From Rhodospirillales bacterium (GTDB lineage: Bacteria > Pseudomonadota > Alphaproteobacteria > Rhodospirillales > Shumkoniaceae), in the NCBI GenBank assembly GCA_014859895.1, contig JACZKS010000117.1, positions 1 through 32,161 on the forward strand: a stretch of DNA of 32,161 nucleotides, read 5' to 3'. The position numbers were made by a program, and so were the translations under genes. The stretch's first letter is position 1. Every line of letters starts with the position of its first letter. This document shows positions 7,732 to 15,685 of this stretch, in pieces. The notes beneath the pieces were generated by a model, which was not told the origin of the DNA, made no database searches, and saw only the letters and a program-made list of their open reading frames with translations.

Positions 7732-10197
7732 CTACTTGGTTTTGAGATTAATGTTGATGGTCCCGCAGCTGCATCGAAGCTGCTCCGACGCCCCTTTGCG
7801 GGGGGTGAGATATGGATAGCCGCCGCACTTCGAATTCGTACAGCGGATATGATCGAGCAACGCCTTGAACGCGTCGGCGACTTCCTTGAATTCGGCGTTC
7901 GTGAAGTTTTCCCACTCGTTGAAATGCACCGATTTGTTGATCGCCCACCGCTCGGCATTGGTTTTCTGAATTAGGGTGTTGGCCTCGGCCAGTTTTGCCT
8001 CCAGCGCCGCCTTGACCTCATCATGTCCCCAACGTCCTGCGGATTTTATGCCCTTTTCCAGGCGGTCCTTCCACCGGCTGATCGTGGACGGCAACAAGTC
8101 GCCGAGGTCGTAGTTGGAATCGCCCCGATACTCGACCTGCGCCCGCAAATTGTCGGCGAGGACGGCGGAGATATATTCGAGATAGCGGCGCAATAGCGCG
8201 GCAGCGCGCGGAACATCATCCTTGTCGAGAGCCTCCTGGATTTCGGTCCAGATGTCCGTGTCATCCCAAATGCGCGGCCCTGTTTCGATGTTCCAGCCGC
8301 CGAAAAACTGCCCGTTCTGAATTAGGCCCTCGGTCTTCATATATTGCAGCCACACTCGGTCGTGGGTGGTCAGGATGAACTGCACGTCGGGGAACTTCGT
8401 CTTGAGTAAGCGGCACACTTCGCGCCTATGGCCGGTATCGACGGACATCAGGACATCGTCAAGCACGGCAAACGTGAACTTGTCGCCGAGCGTGTGCTTC
8501 ATCAGGGCCAGATACAGGCATACACCCATGCCGTCCTGATGCCCCTCGCTATGATAGGCGCCGGGCGGGAATGTACCCCGGCCATAGAAATCGACGTTGA
8601 AGCTGAGTTTGGCTGGCTCTGCCTTCAACTCGCCGATGAACTTGCCTTCATCGTCATTGATCGCCTTGTAGAACTCCGTGAATTCTTTAGCGACGGCATC
8701 GTAGATGTCTTCGAGAACCTTGTTGGATACGGTGTTGTAATGGTCATGGACCTTCTGCGCCGTTGCATTCCGCGCAGCCATCGCCCTGCCGGTCTTGGTC
8801 GTTGCGAGCAGCCTCTCATAGCGGTCCTGAAGGATGGCCAAAAAATCAATTGCCTTGTCCTTGGCCGAACTGTCAGGCAGAGCCGCGACGCCTATCCGGG
8901 TCTCGTCCAGCCGCGTCTGCGCGTCTGCTGGCACTCCCCACCATTCAACTTCCAGCGCGGCTATGGCACCTTCAATTTGGGAATGGTCGTCCTGGAATGC
9001 CGTGAGAGCGGCCTTGGCATCGTCAAGAGCTTCGGCGTAGGCGTCCAATTCAGCGCGTGGTATGGCAGGAAAAAGCATCTGGGCGTAGCCAGCCGCTTTG
9101 CGGATTCCCGCCGCCCGATCTCCGATCCCGCCAATAAGAGCGCCATTCGCCTTGGCGAGATTTTCGAGCACCGTCCCCATCTCTTCTGCGCTCAGGAGCT
9201 TGGCTTTGAGATGTGCGCGCAGCTCATCGGCTTCCCAGGGCTTGTCGCAAAGGGGGCAGGCATCTTCGACAACAAGATCAAGGCCGGTCGTGATGAAGCC
9301 GTGTGCCCGTGCAAGCGATAGTGCCTTTTCGTCGTCCTTCAGCTTTTTCAACGACGCGAGAGCGCTTTCTCTGTTCTCTTTAAGATCGGCGGGTTCGCCC
9401 GCCTGGATGGCGGCGGACAGTGTCGTGAGTTCGGCAAGAGTGACATCCTTTGCAATGCCGGATTTCTTTGCATCTTTGCCTTCTTCCGCCGCTCTCTCCT
9501 TGAATGATATTTTAGGGGTCAGCTCCGTAAGCGACGGCAAGCCAAGAACGCTGCGCTGCGCGTTTGCCTTTTCCAGCACCTTTTCCCGGTCAAGAGCGGG
9601 GAGGCCGAGAGCGGACTTGAGATCGGCTTCAGCACGGCTTCGCGTGCGCTCCGCCTCTTCGGCGTCGCGCTTGCATTTGTTTGTGTAGCTCACAAATGCC
9701 TTGCGCAGGTTCCCGATATGATCAAGGCGCAACAGGTTCTGTACGTCGGTGGAGCGCTGTGCGGGCGGGGTTACGACGTATTTGGCAATCTCACGGCGTG
9801 ATAGCGCAAACTCCGGGTGCGGTTGCAGTTCATCGACGATCGCCTGGATTGCCGGATCGGCGGGCGTAATGGTCGTAGCGCGCGGGTTCTTGACCGAGCG
9901 CGTGATCGTGATCTCTTTGCCGAGTGAAGGGACTGTCGCGGTAATCGTAACCTTGGCTTTGCCTGGATTCTCACGCTGATCGACATGCGGGGCATGATCC
10001 CTCACACTGAGTTCGCCCTGGCCTTGTCCCGAGAGCCTCGTGACGTTGCCCGTGAGGCAGAACTCAATTGCATCGACCACGCCGCTCTTGCCTGTGCCGT
10101 TTGGGCCGCAGATCCCGTAGTTCTCGCCGCCCAGGTCAAGATCGAGGGTGCGGATGCCACGAAACTCTTCAATATGGATGGTCTTGATGCAGATCAC
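7732..10197 (-). CDS. Rad50/SMC-like ABC ATPase with CPLC hook and C-terminal Cys cluster
   Basis: An 821-residue SMC-type ATPase. Walker A is GPNGTGKS (31-38) after the typical start IKTIHIEEFRGIRTLDL. Coiled-coil arms (about 165-300 and 325-520, interrupted) flank CPLC (314-317), like the zinc hook of Rad50/SbcC. The ABC signature is replaced by SEGHQDGMG (550-558), as in RecF/SMC-like ATPases of conflict systems. Walker B is FAVLDD (576-581), and TTHD (610-613) is the switch His. About 190 residues follow, ending in CTNSKC (786-791) and CSC (809-811), probably a zinc ribbon. No TOPRIM, HNH or other nuclease motif is seen. It should bind DNA or nucleoprotein ends and use ATP to gate an effector supplied by another gene. 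Its start overlaps the small upstream gene by four bases. Confidence 0.85.
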   Translation of the reverse strand: MICIKTIHIEEFRGIRTLDLDLGGENYGICGPNGTGKSGVVDAIEFCLTGNVTRLSGQGQGELSVRDHAPHVDQRENPGKAKVTITATVPSLGKEITITRSVKNPRATTITPADPAIQAIVDELQPHPEFALSRREIAKYVVTPPAQRSTDVQNLLRLDHIGNLRKAFVSYTNKCKRDAEEAERTRSRAEADLKSALGLPALDREKVLEKANAQRSVLGLPSLTELTPKISFKERAAEEGKDAKKSGIAKDVTLAELTTLSAAIQAGEPADLKENRESALASLKKLKDDEKALSLARAHGFITTGLDLVVEDACPLCDKPWEADELRAHLKAKLLSAEEMGTVLENLAKANGALIGGIGDRAAGIRKAAGYAQMLFPAIPRAELDAYAEALDDAKAALTAFQDDHSQIEGAIAALEVEWWGVPADAQTRLDETRIGVAALPDSSAKDKAIDFLAILQDRYERLLATTKTGRAMAARNATAQKVHDHYNTVSNKVLEDIYDAVAKEFTEFYKAINDDEGKFIGELKAEPAKLSFNVDFYGRGTFPPGAYHSEGHQDGMGVCLYLALMKHTLGDKFTFAVLDDVLMSVDTGHRREVCRLLKTKFPDVQFILTTHDRVWLQYMKTEGLIQNGQFFGGWNIETGPRIWDDTDIWTEIQEALDKDDVPRAAALLRRYLEYISAVLADNLRAQVEYRGDSNYDLGDLLPSTISRWKDRLEKGIKSAGRWGHDEVKAALEAKLAEANTLIQKTNAERWAINKSVHFNEWENFTNAEFKEVADAFKALLDHIRCTNSKCGGYPYLTPRKGASEQLRCSCGTININLKTK

Positions 10198-10394
10198 GGT
10201 ATAGTCCCCTTGGGTGGCGGGAAAAGCACCGCATCAATATCTTCGAATTTGGGAACCTTGCCCTTTCGCAAGAGCGCATCGAGCCGGTCCGCCGCCTCGC
10301 TGTTGATCTCCTCGTCCGCATGCAGAGCAGCAAGATACTCATCGAGTACCTTGTTCACCGTGGCAGACAACGGTTCTTTTTGCTGCTCGGCCAT
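10194..10394 (-). CDS. Small acidic partner protein of the Rad50-like ATPase
   Basis: A 66-residue protein whose end overlaps the ATPase start by four bases, the mark of translational coupling and of a stoichiometric partner. It has a helical first half (VNKVLDEYLAALHADEEI), a second amphipathic helix (EAADRLDALLRKGKVP) and a Pro-rich end FPPPKGTIP. No Cys, no transmembrane segment and no DNA-binding motif are visible. I recall small proteins of this kind being annotated beside 'CxC' ATPases in putative DNA-modification or conflict loci, which would fit the CSC motif of the neighbour, but I cannot verify this here. A role as an ATPase regulator, adaptor or antitoxin-like inhibitor is inference. 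Confidence 0.75.
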   Translation of the reverse strand: MAEQQKEPLSATVNKVLDEYLAALHADEEINSEAADRLDALLRKGKVPKFEDIDAVLFPPPKGTIP

Positions 10395-10502
10395 GACGAA
10401 AGTCCCGTTCTAGGCAGCCTCGCTTTGCCGCTTTGCGTACAAGCAAAGCCCGTTTGCCGCCTTCAGCAAAATAAAATCACAGATTGAAGCTCATCAAAAA
10501 GC

Positions 10503-10640
10503 CTATGTCCTCTGACAAAGTTTGGCAAGTCTGGCCTTGACGGCAGTGAAAGACCGGAAGTTGAGGAGAAATTTTGCAGTCTTGTCGCAGAAGGTGGCGA
10601 TACGGCGGAACTGCTTGAGGCGGCTTGACCTGCTAATGGG
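10503..10640 (-). mobile_element. IS5-type transposase C-terminal remnant
   Basis: Read leftward from about 10640 to a TAG at 10503-10505, the frame gives SSRLKQFRRIATFCDKTAKF and a hydrophobic tail. The segment LKxFRRIATxxDKTAxxFL is the hallmark end of IS5-group DDE transposases, normally FRRIATRYDKTA. The frame is closed by a TGA just upstream (near 10653), and no catalytic part of the transposase is present, so only about 45 codons survive. The upstream break abuts the broken DUF4143 gene. Terminal inverted repeats could not be defined. Confidence 0.65.
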
Positions 10641-10819
10641 CCTTCATCCGGCTGAAAGTAGATTTCTTCACTTAGTTTGCGCCGGTGAGCGAGCACTAAA
10701 CAGTGAAAATGTCCAGTATCAAGTGTTCCGCCCCAAAAGCAGATCGTCCGCTCCCGGCCCCATCTCGGTCGTGTCGAAATGTGGGCGCGCACAGCCACAC
10801 TGGCACGAATCGGCCCCCC

Positions 10820-11086
10820 GCCGACGGTCGCGGTCGCCTTGATTTCGAAGAGTGCGAGACGCCCGCCGGGCGCCTCCGCGACGATGTCGACATCGCGCCC
10901 CTTCATCCGCCAGTGGTAGAGTTGCCAGGAAGCATCCAGGAGCGGCGGGGATTTCTCCAACTCGGCGAAGACGAACGTCTCCAGGATGGCCCCGAGCGCG
11001 CCCGGCCCGGCCGTGGGCGGGAAGGAATCGCCCGTCTCGTTCCGGATCGCCGTGGCGCGGGCTGCGTGCAGATCATGAAATAGCAA
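10820..11086 (-). pseudogene. DUF4143-type ATPase C-terminal fragment (broken)
   Basis: About 89 codons resemble the C-terminal part of AAA ATPases with a DUF4143 domain: GAILETFVFAELEK, then LYHWRMKGRDVDIVAE and RLALFEIKATATV, i.e. the restriction-endonuclease-like Asp, then Glu-x-Lys core. After ATATVG the frame runs into unrelated sequence that ends in the insertion-sequence remnant. There is no P-loop half upstream, because the adjacent bases belong to the leader of the gdx gene. The fragment is therefore missing both ends of a roughly 400-residue protein. These ATPases are common passengers of genomic islands. Confidence 0.6.
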
Positions 11087-11138
11087 TGGGGCAAATTATC
11101 AAATACGACCAGGGGCAATCCCCACTTGATCGGTAAGG

Positions 11139-11167
11139 CGGAGGCGGCTGACGTTCCGCCGCCTCCG
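11139..11167 (+). promoter_or_regulatory. Strong hairpin upstream of the first gdx gene
   Basis: CGGAGGCGGC and GCCGCCTCCG form a perfect ten-pair stem around a nine-base loop (TGACGTTCC), thirty bases before the GTG start. There is no T-run, so a plain terminator is unlikely. A smaller stem, GGGG-CAAT-CCCC, precedes it near 11112. The pair does not match the guanidine-I, -II or -III riboswitch folds that I know. A leader structure or the end of the decayed leftward unit are both possible. Confidence 0.45.
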
Positions 11168-11196
11168 GCCAGGAATTTCAATCGATGGAGGTTGCC

Positions 11197-11517
11197 GTGG
11201 CTTGGTTTGCGCTGATCGTCGCCGGTCTGTTCGAGGTTGCCTGGGCCACCGCCATGAAACAGTCCGACGGCTTCACCCGCCTGTGGCCGAGCGTGGTCAC
11301 GGCGGTGACGGCGGTGGTCAGCTTCGCGCTTCTCGCGTGGGCGATGCGCTCGCTGCCGCTGGGCACCGCCTACGCCGTGTGGACGGGGATCGGCACGCTC
11401 GGCGCCTTCGTGCTGGGCATCGCGCTGCTGGGCGAACCGGCCGGCGGAATGCGCATCCTGGCCGCGCTGATGATCGTCGGCGGCATCGTGCTCATGAAGG
11501 TGTCCAGCCCGGCGTAA
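11197..11517 (+). CDS. gdx: Gdx/SugE guanidinium exporter, small multidrug resistance family (copy 1)
   Basis: A 106-residue protein with four transmembrane helices, the standard SMR length. The GTG at 11197 is chosen because GGAGG sits five bases upstream and the product then starts MAWFAL, as in Gdx proteins. The essential central Glu lies in GLFEVAWA (helix 1), and helix 3 carries TAYAVWTGIGTLGAF, which with KQSDGFTR marks the guanidinium-selective Gdx branch rather than EmrE/Qac. It works as an antiparallel dimer in the inner membrane, exchanging guanidinium for protons. A copy differing at 10 of 106 residues lies at 15686, on the other side of the glycosyltransferase-GH130 pair. A single self-assembling gene suffices for activity. 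Confidence 0.93.
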   Translation: MAWFALIVAGLFEVAWATAMKQSDGFTRLWPSVVTAVTAVVSFALLAWAMRSLPLGTAYAVWTGIGTLGAFVLGIALLGEPAGGMRILAALMIVGGIVLMKVSSPA

Positions 11518-11967
11518 GGATCGGCCGTCCTCCCCTTCACGCCTCCGGCAATTGCAAGCTCGCCCAGGTTGGGCGCTCGAGGAAGCTGCCCTCCACGTTG
11601 TCTTCCATTTCCAGGAACAGCGGCCAGGGCATCGCGAAGGTCAGGTATCCGGCGCCCAGGGAGATCCTGGTGGAACGCGTGGAATTCCTGCGTTGGGCCG
11701 AGCGGGATGGCCGATTTGACCAAGTGGTCGGAACGCTCAGCTCCCACTGAGCGAGCGCGCCTGTATAATAATGGTTTTCAACCGATAGCAAAGTGCAGAT
11801 ATGGCATAAATAAAATCCCGGACCGTCATTGCGATTTTGTGTCATGGTTACTATATAAAAACGGCGGATCTACATAGAAATACAGAGTATTTTCAAACAC
11901 AATTTTACATATAAATGGGATATACCATGCAAAATCATGGCATTAAGATTTTGCGGGCAGGTTTGTC
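11518..11967. other. Intergenic leader of the glycosyltransferase gene, with an AT-rich block
   Basis: The first 230 bases are GC-rich and hold no recognisable gene; a leftward frame ending at 11537 has no known resemblance. From about 11757 to 11950 the sequence turns sharply AT-rich (TGTATAATAATGG, CATAAATAAAATCCC, TACTATATAAAA, TTACATATAAATGGG), unlike anything else in the window. TTGTGTCATGG followed by TATATAAA near 11835-11860 could serve as a promoter. The block probably holds the promoter(s) and perhaps regulator or nucleoid-protein sites for the glycosyltransferase-GH130 unit. Confidence 0.5.
11929..11954. promoter_or_regulatory. Perfect 8-base inverted repeat just before the glycosyltransferase start
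   Basis: GCAAAATC and GATTTTGC are exact reverse complements separated by ten bases, ending 13 bases before the GTG start. As DNA this fits a dimeric repressor operator; as RNA it would form a weak hairpin beside the ribosome site. No regulator gene is adjacent. Confidence 0.5.
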
Positions 11968-14313
11968 GTGACGGCGGGAACCGTCGTTGCGCTGTCCAAG
12001 CTCAAGCGCGTCGCCTTTATCGGCAATTCCGTGCCCCGCCGTTGCGGGATCGCGACCTTCACGACAGACATTCAGCAGGCGGTCGCCGCCTCCCGCCCCT
12101 ATCTGGAAACCTCCATCGTGGCGATGACGGATCGCGGGCGAACCTACGCCTACCCGGAAACGGTGCGCATCGAGATCAAGGACGATCGCCCGGAGGACTA
12201 TCTGGCGGCGGCCGACGCGCTTAACCGCGCCCATGTGGACGTCGTCAGCCTCCAGCACGAGTTCGGCATTTTCGGCGGCGTGGCCGGCATCAACATCCTG
12301 GCCCTGCTTTCCCGCCTGACCATGCCGGTCGTCACCACGCTCCACACCGTGCTCGCCGAGCCGGCGCCCGTGCAGCGGCGCGTGTTCGAGCGGATCATCG
12401 AGGCTTCCTCGCGCCTCGTCGTGATGGCCGAGAAGGGCCGCGCCATGCTGCAAGGCATCTATGGCGTGCCGGCGCACAAGATCGAGGTCATCGCGCACGG
12501 CATTCCCGACGCCCCGTTCGAGCGCTCGGACGCCGCCAAGCGCCGCTTGGGCTATGGCGGGCGGCCGGTCATCCTGACCTTCGGACTGCTGTCGCCCAAC
12601 AAGGGCATCGAGGTGGTGATCGACGCCATGCCGGCGATCCTCGAGGGCAGCCCCACGGCCGTCTACGTCGTGCTCGGCGCCACCCACCCCAACCTCGTCC
12701 GCGACGAGGGCGAGACCTATCGCGAAAGCCTGGTGGCGCGCGTCGCCGCGCTCGGCATCGAGGATCATGTCGTCTTCCTCGACCAGTTCGTCGACATCGA
12801 AACGCTGCTGGGCCACATTTCGATGTGCGACGTCTACGTCACGCCCTATCTCGACGAGGCGCAGATGACGTCGGGTACGCTGGCCTACAGTTTCGGGCTG
12901 GGCCGGGCGATCGTTTCCACCCCCTATTGGCACGCCAGCGAACTGCTGGCCGACGGCGGCGGCATCCTGGTGCCGTTCCGCGATCCTAAGGCCATCGGCC
13001 GCGCCGTCTCGGGGCTGCTGACCGACGACAAACGCCGGCTGGCGCTGTCGCTCAGGGCCTACGAGCGCAGCCGCTCCATGACCTGGGCCAACACCGCCGA
13101 GCGCTACATCGAGCTGTTCGAAAGCGCTCGCCCGGAACAGCCGGTCGCCGTGCTTGCCCGGCGCGCCGCATCGGCCCGCGGCCACGCGGGGGGCTTGCCG
13201 CCCGAACTTCGGCTCGGCCATCTGGCGGCGATGTGCGACGCCACCGGCCTTTATCAGCACGCGGTCCATTCGGTTCCCGACCGCGCCCACGGCTACTGCG
13301 TCGACGACAACGCGCGCGGCCTGCTTCTCGCCTCGATGCTGGAGGATTCCAGCGACCCCGGCCTGCCGGAGCTGATGACGTCCAGGTTCGCCGCGTTCGT
13401 GCAGCATGCGTGGAACCCCGACACCCGGCGATTTCGCAATTTCATGAGCTTCGAGCGCCGCTGGCTCGAGGACAAGGGGTCCGAGGACAGCCACGGGCGG
13501 ACGCTGTGGGCCCTCGGCGAATGCGCCCGGCGCGACGCCAGTCCGTCCAGGCGGCGCTGGGCCGCTGCCCTCTTTGAGCAGGCCCTGCCGAGCGTGGAAG
13601 GGTTCCATTCGCCACGCGCCTTCGCGGCCACCCTGCTTGGTCTCGACGCCTTTTGCCGGGCCTATCCCGACGACCCGACGGCCGAGCTGATGCGGCTTTT
13701 GTTGGCCGACCGCCTGATGGAATCGCTGGCCGCCGCCGCGACGCCGGACTGGGCGTGGTTCGAGGACGGACTGTCGTACGACAATGCCAGGCTGCCGCAG
13801 GCCCTGATCGTCACCGGCCTGGCGACCGGGCTCACCGCTTACGTGCAGGCCGGGCTGAAGTCGCTGCGCTGGCTGATGGCGCTCCAGACCTCGCCGTCCG
13901 GCCTGTTCCGGCCGGTCGGATCGCGGAGTTTCGGCGCCTCGCGCACACCGCCGGAAGCCTTCGACCAGCAGCCGCTGGAGGCCGCCGCGGCTATTTCCGC
14001 CTGCCTTGCGGCCTGGCGGGCCGAGGACGACCCGCACTGGAAACGCGACGCCGAACGCGCCTTCGCGTGGTTCCTTGGCGACAACGACCTGTCGATTCCT
14101 CTGGTCGATGTCGATACCGGCAGCTGCCGCGACGGATTGCACCCGGATCGGGCCAACGAAAACCGTGGCGGCGAATCGGTCGTCTGCTATCTCATGGGCC
14201 TGAGCGAAATCCGCCAGATGGCTCGCGCCCATGGCGAGCGCCCGGCCCAGTTCGCCGCCCATCAGGTCCTGAACTTCCTGGCTCCGGCCCTTCTGCCAAC
14301 CCCAACGCGATAA
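11968..14313 (+). CDS. Two-domain protein: GT4 glycosyltransferase plus alpha/alpha-toroid-like C-terminal domain
   Basis: A 781-residue soluble protein. Residues 10-390 are a GT-B glycosyltransferase of family GT4: RVAFIGNSVPRRCGIATF at the N-terminus, SLQHEFGIFGG, the hinge strand HGIPD, donor-site FGLLSPNKGIEVV, and the nucleotide-sugar loop MTSGTLAYSFGLGRAIVST. The usual Glu-x7-Glu pair is altered. Residues 420-775 form a second, mostly helical part (GYCVDDNARGLLLASM, SHGRTLWALGECAR, DWAWFEDGLSYDNARLPQAL, NRGGESVVCYLMGL) resembling an (alpha/alpha)6 barrel. The start is a GTG with GGCAGG upstream. The GH130 gene follows after 15 bases, so the pair may synthesise and phosphorolyse the same mannose-containing glycan; donor and product are unknown. 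Confidence 0.85.
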   Translation: MTAGTVVALSKLKRVAFIGNSVPRRCGIATFTTDIQQAVAASRPYLETSIVAMTDRGRTYAYPETVRIEIKDDRPEDYLAAADALNRAHVDVVSLQHEFGIFGGVAGINILALLSRLTMPVVTTLHTVLAEPAPVQRRVFERIIEASSRLVVMAEKGRAMLQGIYGVPAHKIEVIAHGIPDAPFERSDAAKRRLGYGGRPVILTFGLLSPNKGIEVVIDAMPAILEGSPTAVYVVLGATHPNLVRDEGETYRESLVARVAALGIEDHVVFLDQFVDIETLLGHISMCDVYVTPYLDEAQMTSGTLAYSFGLGRAIVSTPYWHASELLADGGGILVPFRDPKAIGRAVSGLLTDDKRRLALSLRAYERSRSMTWANTAERYIELFESARPEQPVAVLARRAASARGHAGGLPPELRLGHLAAMCDATGLYQHAVHSVPDRAHGYCVDDNARGLLLASMLEDSSDPGLPELMTSRFAAFVQHAWNPDTRRFRNFMSFERRWLEDKGSEDSHGRTLWALGECARRDASPSRRRWAAALFEQALPSVEGFHSPRAFAATLLGLDAFCRAYPDDPTAELMRLLLADRLMESLAAAATPDWAWFEDGLSYDNARLPQALIVTGLATGLTAYVQAGLKSLRWLMALQTSPSGLFRPVGSRSFGASRTPPEAFDQQPLEAAAAISACLAAWRAEDDPHWKRDAERAFAWFLGDNDLSIPLVDVDTGSCRDGLHPDRANENRGGESVVCYLMGLSEIRQMARAHGERPAQFAAHQVLNFLAPALLPTPTR

Positions 14314-14328
14314 GAGGATTCAGTCATT

Positions 14329-15618
14329 TTGCGGCACCTTCAACGCCTGCCGATCAAACTCACCCCTGATCCGGCGCGGGTGGTCATCCGCCCGTTTCGC
14401 CCGTCGACGGAACCGCGCGACCTCAATACGGCGGACAAGGCCAGGACCAACCACATCGTCGACCGGGTGCTGGCGCTCGATCCCCAGGCGACGGCGAAAC
14501 TGCTTGCCGACGTCATCGAGAATTTCGCCGGCCGCCATCGCAATTTCCTCGATATATGCGAGGCCCGGGCCGACGACATCGAGGCGGCGCTCTCCCCCCA
14601 CGTCGCGTTCACCGAAGATCAGCGCCGGCTGCTCGGCGCCTACCTGCTGCATGAATATTCCTTCGAGGCCTCCGCCTTGTTCAATCCGAGCATCGTCCCC
14701 CACCCGGACCAGACCGGCGTGGCGGACGGTGCCCTGCGCTTCGTGCTCAGCCTGCGCGCCGTCGGCGAGGGCCACATTTCCTCGCTGACCTTCCGCTCGG
14801 GGCTGATCCAGGCCGACGGCAATGTCCTCGTCGACATGAAGTCCCGTCTTGCCGAGATCCCCAAGGTGACGAACCGCCTCGTCGGGCCGGATGGCGAGAC
14901 GGTGGAGCTGCGTTTCGATCGCGGCGACGGCATCTGCGAGCGGGTGATCTTCCCGGTCACGGATGCCCAGTCCAACGGCCTCGAGGATGCCCGCTTCGTT
15001 GCCTTCGACGATGCCGGGAAGCGGACCTACTACGCGACCGTCACCGCCTACAGCGGGCGCGCCATCCGCTCCGAGCTGATCGAAACCACGGACTTCGTGT
15101 CCTTCCGCATCACGCCTCTTCGCGGCGACGCGACGCAGAACAAGGGCATGGCGCTGTTTCCGCGCAAGGTCGGCGGCAAGTACGCCATGATCGGCCGCCA
15201 GGACAACGAAAACCTCTACCTGATCACGTCCGACACGCTCACGAAATGGAATGGCGGCACGCCGATCCTGAAGCCGCTGTTTCCGTGGGAATTCATCCAG
15301 ATCGGCAATTGCGGCTCGCCGATCGAGCTCGACGAGGGCTGGCTGCTGCTGACCCACGGCGTCGGCCCGGTGCGCAAGTACGCCATCGGCGCCGTCCTTC
15401 TCGACAAGGCCGACCCGACGAAAGTGCTGGCCCGCGCCCGCCAGCCGCTGATCGGCCCGCAACCTTCGGAACGGGAGGGATACGTGCCCAATGTCGTCTA
15501 TACCTGCGGCGCGCTCCGCCACGGCGACATGATCGTTCTGCCGTATGCCACCTCCGACACGTTCACCCGTTTTTCGATCATCCCGATCCCGGCGCTGCTC
15601 GACCTCATGAGGCACTGA
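14329..15618 (+). CDS. GH130 family beta-mannoside phosphorylase/hydrolase with helical N-terminal extension
   Basis: A 429-residue protein. The TTG start at 14329 follows AAGAGGA; no ATG is available nearby. The first 110 residues are helical and precede the catalytic fold. The five-bladed propeller of GH130 is evident from NGLEDARFVAF (the conserved Asp before Arg), NKGMALFPRKVGGKYAMIGR, SDTLTKWNGG, IQIGNCGSPIELDEGWLLLTHGV and VLARARQPLIGP. Family members cleave beta-1,4- or beta-1,2-mannosides using phosphate, releasing mannose-1-phosphate; a few are hydrolases. Without a signal peptide it acts in the cytoplasm, suiting intracellular reserve or oligosaccharide turnover together with the upstream GT4 gene. 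The exact subfamily and linkage cannot be read. Confidence 0.85.
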   Translation: MRHLQRLPIKLTPDPARVVIRPFRPSTEPRDLNTADKARTNHIVDRVLALDPQATAKLLADVIENFAGRHRNFLDICEARADDIEAALSPHVAFTEDQRRLLGAYLLHEYSFEASALFNPSIVPHPDQTGVADGALRFVLSLRAVGEGHISSLTFRSGLIQADGNVLVDMKSRLAEIPKVTNRLVGPDGETVELRFDRGDGICERVIFPVTDAQSNGLEDARFVAFDDAGKRTYYATVTAYSGRAIRSELIETTDFVSFRITPLRGDATQNKGMALFPRKVGGKYAMIGRQDNENLYLITSDTLTKWNGGTPILKPLFPWEFIQIGNCGSPIELDEGWLLLTHGVGPVRKYAIGAVLLDKADPTKVLARARQPLIGPQPSEREGYVPNVVYTCGALRHGDMIVLPYATSDTFTRFSIIPIPALLDLMRH

Positions 15619-15619
15619 C

Positions 15620-15679
15620 CGGCCGTTGACACTCCCGTCCCGTCGCCCCAGATGTGGGGCCGACGGTCGATCGACGGAG
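15620..15679 (+). repeat. 60-base dispersed repeat, copy A
   Basis: An exact 60-base sequence shared with 29121-29180, same orientation. It fills nearly all of the gap between the GH130 stop (15618) and the gdx start (15686) and supplies most of the gdx ribosome site (GGAG). It contains TTGACA, a strong hairpin at 15640-15666 (CCGTCGCCCCA, loop GATG, TGGGG, one bulged C, CGACGG) and the palindrome GTCGATCGAC at 15666-15675. No T-run follows, so it is not a typical terminator. Confidence 0.85.
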
Positions 15680-15685
15680 GCTGCC

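Noticed and set aside
10463-11086. An intact 207-codon gene on the minus strand
   Set aside because: Only the first 89 codons match DUF4143; the rest is out of frame with the IS5 transposase remnant that occupies the same DNA.
11080-11196. Guanidine riboswitch before gdx copy 1
   Set aside because: No tandem ACGR-loop hairpins (guanidine-II), no recognisable guanidine-I or -III core; only a plain long stem.
11935-14262. A 775-codon open frame on the minus strand opposite the GT4 gene
   Set aside because: It is a shadow caused by high GC. The plus-strand protein has clear GT4 motifs, while this one has no domains and is rich in Arg, Gly, His and Ala.
15640-15666. Rho-independent terminator after GH130
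   Set aside because: The hairpin has no following T-run and is part of a repeat that also supplies most of the gdx ribosome site.
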